Positions 17,813 to 25,385 of a stretch of DNA of 64,000 bases are shown here, piece by piece. Made by a program: the position numbers and the translations under genes. How positions within the stretch are numbered: the stretch's first letter is position 1; each line of letters opens with the position of its first letter. Source of the stretch: Myxococcales bacterium (lineage in GTDB: Bacteria > Myxococcota_A > Polyangia > Polyangiales > Polyangiaceae); contig JADJCA010000001.1 of NCBI GenBank assembly GCA_016703425.1, positions 496,001 to 560,000 on the forward strand. The letters are read 5' to 3'. The notes beneath the pieces were generated by a model. The model was not told the origin of the DNA and searched no databases. It saw only the letters and a list, made by a program, of their open reading frames with translations.

Positions 17813-18607
17813 ATGAAATCCTCCATGCCTGGTCCCCAAACCCTCGCCCAGTTGCCCAACCGCGCCTTCGCATTCCTCTCGGCGCTCGGAACTCAAGGCG
17901 AGCTCCGTCGCGCCATGAGTGAGCACGGCTACACCCAAGACGAGCATCGCGAGGGCTGGCGCCTCCTGCTCGCGGCGTCCGGGTCGGAAACGCGCGCCGA
18001 GTCGGCGCCGGGCGTCTCGCTCGCAACGGAGGCCATCCGCGCCCTCGACGAGTGGGACGAGCTTGGCTTCTTGAAGGCACACGGAGCGCTCGCGTACCGC
18101 TTTCCCGAACAAGCCGCGTTCGTCTTTCAAGATCTTGCCGCGACCGAAGGACCGCTCGCGGTGCTCGGCGTGGCGAAGTTCTTGGATCGCCTCGACGCAC
18201 TCGAGAAGGGCGAAGGGCGCGCGGATACCCACGACGCCGACACCAAGGCGCTCGAACTGCTCGCCACACGCGGCATCGGCACCGAAGAGCGCGCTCGCCT
18301 GCGCGCTCTCGTGGTGGAGGCGCAGGCTGAGCCGGACACGAAGAAGCCGAGCGAGGCCGTACAGAAGGAATCGGACCACGCGGTGGCGCTCGAAGCGCTC
18401 TACGCTTGGTACGCCGAGTGGTCCGACCTCGCGCGCGCCATCGTTAGCAAGCGCGCGTCTCGCATCACCATGGGGCTCGCGAAGCGCAAGCGTGCGGCCG
18501 CATCCCAGGTAGGCATGGTGGGTGGCACGGATTCGGACGACGCGCCCAATGCGAAGGGCGCGCCAACCGCCCTCGGTGCCCGTTCGCCGAATGCGCCCGT
18601 CGGCTGA
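17813..18607 (+). CDS. Unknown protein, 264 residues, with helical bundle and basic tail
   Basis: Start chosen at ATG 17813 (MKSSMPGPQTL), where the composition becomes coding-like. Conserved-looking opening 'LAQLPNRAFAFLSALGTQGELRRAMSEHGYTQDEHREGWRLLLA', then mostly charged amphipathic helices ('EAIRALDEWDELGFLKAH', 'VAKFLDRLDALEKGEG', 'EALYAWYAEWSDLARAIVSKR'). The tail after residue 225 is basic, then low-complexity. No signal peptide, no enzyme motif, no family I can name. Probably cytoplasmic. Followed by a strong hairpin. Confidence 0.6.
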   Translation: MKSSMPGPQTLAQLPNRAFAFLSALGTQGELRRAMSEHGYTQDEHREGWRLLLAASGSETRAESAPGVSLATEAIRALDEWDELGFLKAHGALAYRFPEQAAFVFQDLAATEGPLAVLGVAKFLDRLDALEKGEGRADTHDADTKALELLATRGIGTEERARLRALVVEAQAEPDTKKPSEAVQKESDHAVALEALYAWYAEWSDLARAIVSKRASRITMGLAKRKRAAASQVGMVGGTDSDDAPNAKGAPTALGARSPNAPVG

Positions 18608-18618
18608 GCGCTCGTGAG

Positions 18619-18649
18619 CCCGCGCCGTGCACGTTTGGCACGGCGCGGG
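18619..18649 (+). terminator. Strong 12-base-pair hairpin after the 17813 gene
   Basis: Perfect inverted repeat CCCGCGCCGTGC / GCACGGCGCGGG with a 7-base loop, starting about 12 bases after the stop. There is no U-tract, so it may act as a Rho-assisted or RNA-stabilising hairpin rather than a classical terminator. Confidence 0.55.
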
Positions 18650-19091
18650 GGGAGCGAACCGACGCGCAGAGACCCATGAGCCAGCGAAAAGCGTCTCTTA
18701 AGCGGTCGGCGCGTCTCTTAAGGCACGCCCGGTCCTTCGTAGCCCGATCCCGAAGGCTCTTTTGCCGAGGGCGAAGCGCATTGTGCGCCGGGGAGACCTT
18801 CGTAAGCGCAAGGTGGCGTTTCCAGCACGGCGCCGGCAGCGATTTAGACGGGGCGTGATGCCTCGTAGAGGCGAGGGAGCGCGAGATACGCGAGGCGCCG
18901 CGTCTCCTTAGGCCACGTCGACGTGGATCCGCTGCTTTACGAAGCTGCGGCGCCCCTTCGACCGCCCTGCGCTCTCGCGCACGAGGCTTCCGCCTCGGCG
19001 TACGAAACGACGCGCCGCGGGCAGCAACCAAGCGCCTCGCCCTGCGAAGGGAAGGCCACCCCACCAGCGACCCCGACCAAGTAGGCGTGCC
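18650..19091. repeat. Gene-free stretch with a direct repeat
   Basis: Holds GCGTCTCTTAAG twice (18691-18702 and 18711-18722, 20-base spacing) and a related GCGTCTCCTTAGG near 18899. TTAAG is uncommon in this GC-rich DNA, so the repeat stands out and could be a regulatory site for the nuclease gene downstream. I see no convincing coding frame. Confidence 0.4.
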
Positions 19092-19970
19092 ATGTACATT
19101 CCTCTCTACGAAGCTCTTGATGGTTGGATTCTGCTTCCGGGCTACGCGCCCGATGGCGACTCGGTTCGGTTCTTCGCGAAGGAGCCGGCGCGTTACGGCG
19201 CGCTCCGCCGGGCGCGGCTCTTGCGCCGCGGCGCGACGGACGGGAGCGTACAGCTCCGCCTTGAAGGCATCGACGCGCCGGAGTTGCACTACGCCCAAGC
19301 GTCGCAGCCGCGCGGCGAGAGCGCGCGCGATGCGCTCCTCGCGTGGCTAGGCGTCACCGGCGTCGCGTGCGCGGCTGACGGCGCGACCATCGTGGCGGCG
19401 ACGCCGCCGGCGGTGCCCGTGACGCTCTTGGCGAACGCGGTCGACGCGAGGGGCCGCGTCATCGCGTACGTGCTCCCGCGGCGCTCCGAAGAGCGCGCGA
19501 AGCGCCACCGCGCGACGACCGAGCGCATTCGCACCAGCGCGAACCACGCGCTCCTCGAGGGAGGGCACGTGTACCCGCTCGCGTACACGTCGATGCCGGA
19601 GGTGCACGTGCGCCTCTTTCGCGCCGCAGCCCGGCGCGCCCGGGCGCGCAAGCTCGGGATTTGGCGTGACGACGCGACCTCGCGGGGCTTCGAGCTCCAC
19701 GGTGCGCGCTCGGTGGGCGCGCACGGCGCGCTGATTTTGCCGAAGCTCTTTCGGCGCTGCATGGAGTTCTTCACGAAGCGCTACGCCGAGAGCTTCACGG
19801 GCTCCTTCGTGGAGTGGCTCGCGAGCCACGGCTCCGCGGGCGCGCCGTCGCCCGATCGCGTCGTCTTGCGCCACGCCGCGAACATTCCCTTGTCCGCCTT
19901 GGTCCGCGTGCATGGCTCCCGCCTAGCGCTCACCGCCGACCTAACCGAACTGAAATTCGTGGAGTCCTAG
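19092..19970 (+). CDS. Thermonuclease (SNase)-like protein
   Basis: 292 residues. SNase fold signatures: 'DGDSVRF' (residues 21-27), 'RLEGIDAPEL' (56-65) with Arg56, Asp61 and Glu64 in the positions of the staphylococcal nuclease catalytic residues, and the later 'LEGGHVYPLAYTSM...RAAARRARARKLGIW'. No signal peptide is evident, so it is probably cytoplasmic, unlike many secreted nucleases. The last 90 residues (from 'ARSVGAHGALILPKLFRRC') are an extra domain of unknown role. recQ starts only two bases after its stop, so the two are almost certainly translated as one unit and may act together on DNA. Confidence 0.8.
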   Translation: MYIPLYEALDGWILLPGYAPDGDSVRFFAKEPARYGALRRARLLRRGATDGSVQLRLEGIDAPELHYAQASQPRGESARDALLAWLGVTGVACAADGATIVAATPPAVPVTLLANAVDARGRVIAYVLPRRSEERAKRHRATTERIRTSANHALLEGGHVYPLAYTSMPEVHVRLFRAAARRARARKLGIWRDDATSRGFELHGARSVGAHGALILPKLFRRCMEFFTKRYAESFTGSFVEWLASHGSAGAPSPDRVVLRHAANIPLSALVRVHGSRLALTADLTELKFVES

Positions 19971-19972
19971 CC

Positions 19973-21467
19973 ATGCTCAGTCCCGTAAACGTGCACGTGA
20001 ACGTGCCCGACTCTCTCTCTCCTTCTTCCTCTCCCACGCCGTCGCCGTGGCCTCGCCTCGAGTCCTTCGCCCTCTCCCACTTCGGCGTGCGCGCCTTTCG
20101 CCCCGGTCAGCGCGCGCTCATTGACGCGGTCCTCGCAGGCGAGGACGCGGTCGGGATCCTGCCGACGGGCGGCGGCAAGTCGCTGACGTACCAGTTGCCC
20201 GCGCTCGTGCTGCCGCGTCCCGTCGTCGTCATCTCGCCGCTCATCGCGCTGATGAAAGATCAATGCGACCACATGGACGACGCCGATGTGGACGCAGCCG
20301 AGCTGGACTCGACGCTCACGGCCAGCGAGGAGCGCGACTGCGAGCGAGAGATTCGCGCCGGGACGCATCCGCTCGTGTACGTGACGCCGGAGCGTTTCCG
20401 CACGGAAGAGTGCCAGGCCATGCTTCGGGCGCGCGGCGTCTCGCTCATCGCGGTGGACGAAGCGCATTGCGCCTCGTCGTGGGGCCACGACTTTCGACCG
20501 GCGTACATGGCCATCGCGAGGGGCGCGGAGGCGCTCGGGCGGCCGCCCATCTTGGCGCTCACGGCGACGGCCACGAGCGAGACCGCGGCCGACATCGTGA
20601 AGCAGCTCGGCATGCGCGCGCCTCGCGTGGTGCGCACGAGCCTGCTGCGCCCGAACTTGAGCTTCGAGGTGGAGCGCACGGTCAACGAGATGGCCAAGCG
20701 GACCGCGCTGCTTCGGCTCTTCGACGACGAAGCGGGCGCGGGCATCGTTTACACGGCGACGGTGAAGAAGGCCGACGAGCTCTATCGATGGATCGGGGCG
20801 CTGCGCGTGCCAGTGGCGAGGTACCACGGGCGCATGAGCGCGGCGGAGCGCGAAGAGAGCCGCGCGCACTTCATGAGCGGGCGCGTGCGCGTCATGGTGG
20901 CGACGAAGGCGTTTGGCATGGGCATCGACAAGGCGGACACGCGCTTCGTGGCCCACTACGAGTTCCCCGATTCGCTCGAGAGCTACGTTCAGGAAGCGGG
21001 CCGCGCGGGCCGCGACGGCAAGCCCGCGCGGTGCGTGCTCTTGTACCGATTGGAAGACCGACGCGTGCAGCGCTTCTTCTTGGCGACGAGGGCGCCGGGG
21101 AGCGGGGACGTGGAGAAGGTGGTGGCGGCGGCGGGGTGCTTCGGGGACTTCTCGTCGACACAATCAACATCAACATCAACATCAACATCGAGGACGAGGG
21201 AGAGCGCAGTCGAGGCGATCGCGCGTGCGACGGGGGTTGGGCGGCGACGCGTCAGAAGGGATCGTCGCGCATTGGCAGCGGCTCGCGGATACGCGCGGAG
21301 GCGGGGGCGGCGTACGGGACGTCGTCGACGCGCTCGTGAGCGAATACGACGCGCGGCGCCTGCGGGACGAGGCACGGCTGCGGGCGATGATGCGGTACGC
21401 CGAAGGGGTGGGGGACCGGGCGGTGGCGATTGCTGAGTATTTCGGGGAGGCGGTGCGACGGCCGTAG
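19973..21467 (+). CDS. recQ: RecQ-family DNA helicase (frame broken near 3' end)
   Basis: Starts at ATG 19973. SF2 motifs: 'RPGQRALIDAVLAGEDAVGILPTGGGKSLTYQLP' region (Walker A GGGKS), 'VDEAHCASSWGHDFRP' (DEAH plus RecQ aromatic loop), 'LTATAT', 'VARYHGRMSAAERE', 'ATKAFGMGIDKADTRFV' and 'SYVQEAGRAGRDG'. Somewhere between about 21230 and 21320 the frame must move by one base to give the family's C-terminal 'LRAMMRYAEG...AIAEYFGE' helices, ending at 21467. The usual zinc-binding Cys residues of that region are absent, and no HRDC domain follows. A (ST)n linker comes from a hexanucleotide repeat at 21163-21186. Unwinds branched DNA 3' to 5'. Coupled to the nuclease gene upstream. Confidence 0.85.
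21163..21186 (+). repeat. Hexanucleotide repeat ATCAAC x4 inside recQ
   Basis: Four perfect head-to-tail ATCAAC units, encoding alternating Ser-Thr between the helicase core and the C-terminal helices. Copy-number change would keep the frame and only alter linker length. Confidence 0.8.
21331..21448 (+). repeat. Flanking direct repeat, left copy (recQ 3' end)
   Basis: 118 bases matching 23267-23384 without gaps and with 14 differences (about 88%). Ten differences are silent in the recQ frame, and only three codons change the residue. The repeat brackets the AbiEi/AbiEii-like cassette. See the remnant at 23266 for the right copy. Confidence 0.85.
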
Positions 21468-21614
21468 GTTCAGCCGCTTGCCATGCATAATTCTGTATGG
21501 GTATCGGCCCGCGTAGTACTCATTTAATTAATTGTAATAACTAACATAATAGTCGCAAATGACGGCTGCTCTTGTCAGAAGAGTAACATTAGCTACCTTA
21601 CACACGAGGAGCCC
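21468..21614 (+). promoter_or_regulatory. AT-rich control region of the AbiE-like cassette
   Basis: Clearly AT-rich (runs such as TTTAATTAATTGTAATAA) against very GC-rich surroundings. CATAAT at 21545-21550 is a plausible -10 box. An inverted repeat CTCTT-GTCAG-AAGAG spans 21569-21583, a candidate operator for the upstream AbiEi-type regulator, since AbiEi proteins are known to repress their own promoter through inverted repeats. An AGGAG lies at 21607-21611, close to the ATG at 21615. Confidence 0.55.
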
Positions 21615-22223
21615 ATGGCCGCCGCATCCAGCATTCTTCGCCAGGTAAACGGAAGGGGTCGTGGGACTGTCTTTACGGCCCAGGATTTCGTCGACGTCGG
21701 CTCGCGAAACGCGGTCGATCAGGCCCTCGCCCGTCTTGCGCTAGCTGGGCGGATCCGCCGACTCGACCGCGGGATCTACGACTTGCCACGGACGCACCCG
21801 AAGGCTGGTCTGATGTGGCCGTCCGCCGACGCGGTGGCCCAAGCCGTGGCGAAGCAGACCGACAGCCACCTGCAACCTTCCGGAGCCAGCGCCGCGAACG
21901 CCTTGGGGCTCAGCACTCAGGTTCCGGCGCAGGTCGTGTACCTGACCGACGGTCCTTCTCGGAACGTCCGCGTGGGCAACCTTATGGTTCGGCTGAAGCA
22001 CGCAGGCCGCGTTGACATGCTGCTTCCACAATCGCGGGCCGGCATGGCCATTGTCGCCCTACGCCACCTGGGTCGAGATGCCGCATCAACGAGCGTCCTT
22101 CAACGCCTTGCCGCTACGCTCGACAGCGCGAAGAAGCAACTCGCCCGGGTCCGCCGACAACTTCCCGGATGGCTCGGCTCGGCGGTTGACGTGGTCATTG
22201 GCGGAGCTGAGGCTCATGCCTGA
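21615..22223 (+). CDS. DUF6088/AbiEi-like antitoxin and regulator
   Basis: 202 residues. N-terminal winged helix: 'GRGTVFTAQDFVDVGSRNAVDQALARLALAGRIRRLDRGIYDLP', the DUF6088 hallmark. Next come 'DSHLQPSGASAANALGLSTQVPAQVVYLTDG', typical of the AbiEi C-terminal fold, and a basic tail. Members pair with AbiEii nucleotidyltransferases as type IV (AbiE) toxin-antitoxin systems, in which the antitoxin also represses the operon. The stop overlaps the toxin start by 8 bases (ATGCCTGA). The gene has less extreme GC use than its neighbours and lies in a cassette bracketed by direct repeats. Confidence 0.8.
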   Translation: MAAASSILRQVNGRGRGTVFTAQDFVDVGSRNAVDQALARLALAGRIRRLDRGIYDLPRTHPKAGLMWPSADAVAQAVAKQTDSHLQPSGASAANALGLSTQVPAQVVYLTDGPSRNVRVGNLMVRLKHAGRVDMLLPQSRAGMAIVALRHLGRDAASTSVLQRLAATLDSAKKQLARVRRQLPGWLGSAVDVVIGGAEAHA

Positions 22224-23250
22224 CATCATGACCGACCGCAGCGAGCGTGACGCGTTCGTCAACGACGTGGCAGCCCGGCGCGGTGTTGCAGCGTGGGTCA
22301 TCGAGAAGGATCTGTGGGTGTGCTGGACGCTCGCGAGACTGCACGAGATCGACGGCATCCCGCAGCTCACCTTCAAAGGCGGGACTTCGTTATCGAAGGT
22401 GCATGGCCTTATCGAGCGGTTCTCGGAGGACATCGACCTCACGTTCTCCCGAGACGGCTGGAACTTCGTGGGAGAGCGGGACCCGCTCAGCGCTGGCCTC
22501 AGTGGAAAGAAGCGGCAGGCACTCGTCGACGAAATCGGCGAACGCTCTGCGACGGTCGTTCGAGATGTCGTCGTTCCGGAGCTGCGCGCAATGTGCACGC
22601 GCGATCTTGGCGCGTCTGGATGGCGCGTTGAGGTCGACGACGTCGACCGCCAGGCGGTTCTCTTCACATTCCCCGATCCGGTAGCGACCTACGGCTACGG
22701 GCAACCTCAGGTGAAGGTCGAGTTTGGTGCTCGCGGCGATCCCTGGCCGACTTCGCGGCGAACCATCGTTTCGTACATCGAGGAGACTCACGGCGGAACG
22801 ACGCCGACCGCCACCGTGGAGGTGATCGCCTTGGAGCCCGAGCGGACCTTCTGGGAGAAGGTGACGCTCCTTCACGCTCTCCATCACGGAACTCGCGCGA
22901 AGCCCGACAAGAACGTTCACCGGCTCTCGCGGCACGTCTACGACGTCCACCGGATCTGGAACACGCCCAAGCTGAGAACGAGCATTCTGAGCGCCAAGCT
23001 CCTGCGGGCCGTCGTTGAAAACAAGCAGATCTTCTTCAGGGAGACCAAGGCTCGCTACGAGCTCGTGACGAACTTCGAGCTGAACTGCGCCCCCCATGAC
23101 GACCTCGCCGCTGCCATGCGCGCGGATTTCGCGGCCATGGGGTCGATGTTCTTTCCTGCGTCCCCAGTGCCGACCTTCGACGAGGCACTCGCGACGCTCA
23201 AGGAGATCGAGGAGATCGTCGCCAGCTGGAAGACCGCGCCGCCCGCGTAG
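22216..23250 (+). CDS. AbiEii-like nucleotidyltransferase toxin
   Basis: 344 residues from ATG 22216. 'VIEKDLWVCWTLARLHEI' precedes the AbiEii signature 'FKGGTSLSKVHGLIERFSEDIDLTF', with the GG-S nucleotide-binding motif and the D-x-D metal pair. Later come 'QVKVEFGARGDPWP', 'EVIALEPERTFWEKVTLLHAL', holding the conserved E-x-x-x-x-K helix, and 'LSRHVYDVHRIW'. AbiEii toxins use GTP or CTP to modify tRNA and stop growth, often to abort phage infection; the acceptor here is not known. The frame overlaps the antitoxin gene, so expression is coupled. The gene looks intact. Confidence 0.85.
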   Translation: MPDIMTDRSERDAFVNDVAARRGVAAWVIEKDLWVCWTLARLHEIDGIPQLTFKGGTSLSKVHGLIERFSEDIDLTFSRDGWNFVGERDPLSAGLSGKKRQALVDEIGERSATVVRDVVVPELRAMCTRDLGASGWRVEVDDVDRQAVLFTFPDPVATYGYGQPQVKVEFGARGDPWPTSRRTIVSYIEETHGGTTPTATVEVIALEPERTFWEKVTLLHALHHGTRAKPDKNVHRLSRHVYDVHRIWNTPKLRTSILSAKLLRAVVENKQIFFRETKARYELVTNFELNCAPHDDLAAAMRADFAAMGSMFFPASPVPTFDEALATLKEIEEIVASWKTAPPA

Positions 23251-23265
23251 CGGCGCTCAGGCGTC

Positions 23266-23427
23266 GCGCTCGTGAGCGAGTACGACGGGCGACGCTGGCG
23301 CGGCGAAGCGAGGTTGCGGGCGATGATGCGGTACGCCGAAGGGGTGGGGGACCGGGCGGTGGCGATTGCCGAGTACTTTGGGGAAATAGCGGCCAACGCC
23401 TTGCCGAACGCCGACCAAATGTCATGA
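23266..23427 (+). pseudogene. Displaced recQ 3'-end fragment (right direct repeat)
   Basis: 54 codons in the recQ frame: 'ALVSEYDGRRWRGEARLRAMMRYAEG' through 'AIAEYFGEIAANALPNADQMS' and stop. The first 118 bases repeat 21331-21448; beyond that the ends differ. Its TGA (23425-23427) overlaps the ATG (23424) of the XRE gene, as expected if this was once the native recQ end with the XRE gene directly behind it. There is no start codon of its own; it is a non-functional leftover. Confidence 0.75.
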
Positions 23428-23951
23428 AACGTTATGTCATGAGCCGCGCACCGCGCATGAGCATCATGTTCAAGACCACGGATGAGGAGGTCCTCAATCT
23501 GGCGAGCATCATGGTCGCCATGAAGGACGCCGGGCTCGATCATGGCTTCATCGTGAAAGCGTCCGACTTGGCGCGCACCGATCAAGGCACCTACGATCTG
23601 ATGGCCCTTTGGCTGAACGCGGCCGGCGACGCATCCGAACGCGACGAGATCGTCGCGGACATTCAAGACTCGCTCGACGACTGCGCTGACGCGCCGCAGG
23701 AGCCGACTCAGATTAAGTACGACCGGCTCGAAGACGTCGCCCAGCGCGTGATGGCTGAGAAGGCGAAGCTGCGCCAACTCATCGATCGGCATGGCGGCGT
23801 CTCTGCTGTCGCCGCCAAGTGCGGCATTCCGCAGCCCTCCCTAAGCCGGATGTTGAACTCGGCGTCGATCCCGCGCCGCTCGACCCTCTACAAGATCGCC
23901 AACGCGCTCGGGCTTTCGGAAGAGGATGTCGTGGTGGAGTGGAGTCGGTGA
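23424..23951 (+). CDS. XRE-type helix-turn-helix regulator with N-terminal extension
   Basis: 175 residues from ATG 23424; ATGs at 23439 and 23457 are alternatives. The first 110 residues are acidic and helical ('LASIMVAMKDAGLDHGFIVKASDLARTDQGTYDLMALWLNAAGD'), ending in an Asp-rich stretch. The C-terminus is a clear HTH: 'LRQLIDRHGGVSAVAAKCGIPQPSLSRMLNSASIPRRSTLYKIANALGLSE'. Probably a transcription regulator or antitoxin-like protein; no toxin is adjacent on this strand. The octamer-like ATGTCATGA occurs twice around the start (23419 and 23434) and may be part of its operator. A fragment of a second copy is seen at 25297. Confidence 0.75.
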   Translation: MKRYVMSRAPRMSIMFKTTDEEVLNLASIMVAMKDAGLDHGFIVKASDLARTDQGTYDLMALWLNAAGDASERDEIVADIQDSLDDCADAPQEPTQIKYDRLEDVAQRVMAEKAKLRQLIDRHGGVSAVAAKCGIPQPSLSRMLNSASIPRRSTLYKIANALGLSEEDVVVEWSR

Positions 23952-23994
23952 CTTGTGACGCCTGAGACCGGCGATTGCGCGGCCGCACAGCGCC

Positions 23995-24654
23995 TCATTC
24001 GAGCGACGCCAACCACTTGAGCACGACGTCGGCGCGCGCCTGACCGACAGCGTCGCCCTCGAAGTGTCCGGGAAGAGCGTCGATGAACGCGTCCTTGGAG
24101 CGCAGAGCGACGAGCTCGGCACGCACGGCCGACACCACCTAGGTGCTCTCGGTTCGAAGTTGTTCACGTAGATGAGGGATGCCCGCGAGCACGAGGAGCG
24201 TGTCTTCGAGGTCGTGGCTCGCTTGGTAATCGCCGCGGCCCCGGCCTCGAAACGCCTCGAGCTTCGTGGCGACGAAGTAGATGGGTGTGATGGCGAGCAC
24301 CTTCAAGCCAGGCGCGATCTCGTGCGAAGTAGCCTCAAGGGCCGCTTGCTTGTACCAGCGGTTCGTCGGGCCGATACCCGTGTCCGCCGTCGCCACGATG
24401 TCCACCCGAATGTTCGCGAACACGCGGCGACAGAGCGGCGCGCCTTCGTCCACGCACTCGCTGAAGCCCCGCGCACGAAGCCTTTCGACGAAGGCGTAGT
24501 AGTCGGCGGTCGTGGCGACATCGACGACGCAAGCGACGTCCACGGTGGGCCGCACGTCGACGCCGCCTTCAAGCGGATAGAGAGCCGTCACCGTTCCGCC
24601 GACGAAGACAACGGGCGGGTTCTCGCCCCTAGCGTGCTCGCGCCACGGTTGCAA
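23995..24654 (-). CDS. Nucleotidyltransferase-like protein of an HTH pair, with an in-frame amber codon
   Basis: Starts at TTG 24654. The codons before it lead back in the same frame to the HTH gene's stop, with no other start. 'VVFVGGTVTALYPLEGG' then 'RPTVDVACVV': the GG motif is present, but the second Asp of the metal pair appears replaced by Ala (D-V-A). 'DEGAPLCRRVFANIRVDIV', 'GPTNRWYKQA' and 'FVATKLEAFRGRGRGDYQASHDLED' are typical of the family. A TAG at 24139-24141 stops the frame at residue 171. In the same frame the sequence continues with the family's usual C-terminal pattern ('ALPGHFEGDAVGQAR') for 47 codons to a TGA at 23995. So this is a nonsense mutation, a base error or readthrough. 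Paired with the HTH gene upstream. Confidence 0.7.
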
Positions 24655-24684
24655 TCGCCGCGCGCGCGCTCGAGCGTTGGCTGC

Positions 24685-25206
24685 TCACGAGGAGAGCCTC
24701 TTCGTGAGCTCGTCTTTCGCAAGAGCGCGCTCCCGAGCTCGACCAACACGAAGAGCATCGGCGAGCGCGAGGTAGTCGTGCAGGGCCGGGTCCTCGGCTG
24801 CGGCGAGGGGAACGTTCTTGTAGAGGGGCGCGACAACGCGACCGCGGACGGCCTTCGCGCGATCGGCGGTCGGCCAGACGGGGGTGTCTTCTTCACCGAG
24901 TCGGACCTTCCCCTTGAGAACCGACGCTCCCACGGACGTCGGCATTCCCTCTCCGAAGTGGCCGAGCTGCGCCGGAAACACGTACCGCAGGCCCGAGACA
25001 AGGAACTCAAGAAGGCTGGCGCGCACAACTCGTCGTTCGCGCGGGTTGAAGAGGTGGCAAGCGGCGAGACGCTTGAGGCCGTGGTTCACCTCGCTCGCGC
25101 TCATGTGAAGGGCCTTCGCCACCTCGGGCTGCGTCCACGACGAGCTCGGGGAGGCGACGAGCTTCAGCGCGACGACAACGTCTTGCGGTTTCAGGCGGAG
25201 GTCCAT
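24685..25206 (-). CDS. Winged-helix partner of the nucleotidyltransferase (antitoxin or regulator-like)
   Basis: 173 residues from ATG 25206 (MDLRLKPQDVVVALKL). N-terminal MarR-like HTH: 'WTQPEVAKALHMSASEVNHGLKRLAACHLF'. A conserved middle follows, 'LLEFLVSGLRYVFPAQLGHFGEGMPTSVGA', then 'RGRVVAPLYKNVPLAAAEDPALHDYLALADALRVGRARERALAKDEL'. This two-gene layout (HTH first, nucleotidyltransferase second, 30 bases apart in the same frame) recurs in proteobacteria and is often left as an uncharacterised regulator plus nucleotidyltransferase. A toxin-antitoxin role is an inference from the layout. A palindrome lies just upstream (25231-25247). Confidence 0.7.
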   Translation of the reverse strand: MDLRLKPQDVVVALKLVASPSSSWTQPEVAKALHMSASEVNHGLKRLAACHLFNPRERRVVRASLLEFLVSGLRYVFPAQLGHFGEGMPTSVGASVLKGKVRLGEEDTPVWPTADRAKAVRGRVVAPLYKNVPLAAAEDPALHDYLALADALRVGRARERALAKDELTKRLSS

Positions 25207-25230
25207 GGCACTGAACGACTGTAGCGTGCG

Positions 25231-25247
25231 ATTTGCGAATTGCAAAT
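25231..25247 (-). promoter_or_regulatory. Candidate operator palindrome
   Basis: Perfect inverted repeat ATTTGC-GAATT-GCAAAT, 25-41 bases upstream of the HTH gene's ATG, in a locally AT-rich patch. Position and symmetry fit an autoregulatory operator of the HTH protein. Confidence 0.5.
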
Positions 25248-25296
25248 GTCTCCACATTACCAACATTTATCTGAGCTAGGGCGCTCGCAAGCATCA

Positions 25297-25350
25297 GCGG
25301 AGCTGCGGTCGCTCATTGATCGGCACGGAGGCGTCGACGCGCTCGCCGCG
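25297..25350 (+). pseudogene. Fragment of a second XRE-type regulator gene
   Basis: Eighteen codons read AELRSLIDRHGGVDALAA, matching 'AKLRQLIDRHGGVSAVAA' of the XRE protein at 23424. The flanking sequence does not match, and the frame loses the rest of the HTH. This is a remnant, suggesting the locus once held another copy. Confidence 0.5.
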
Positions 25351-25385
25351 CCCGCACCCTTCGAACACGGGCGCAGGCGCGCGTC

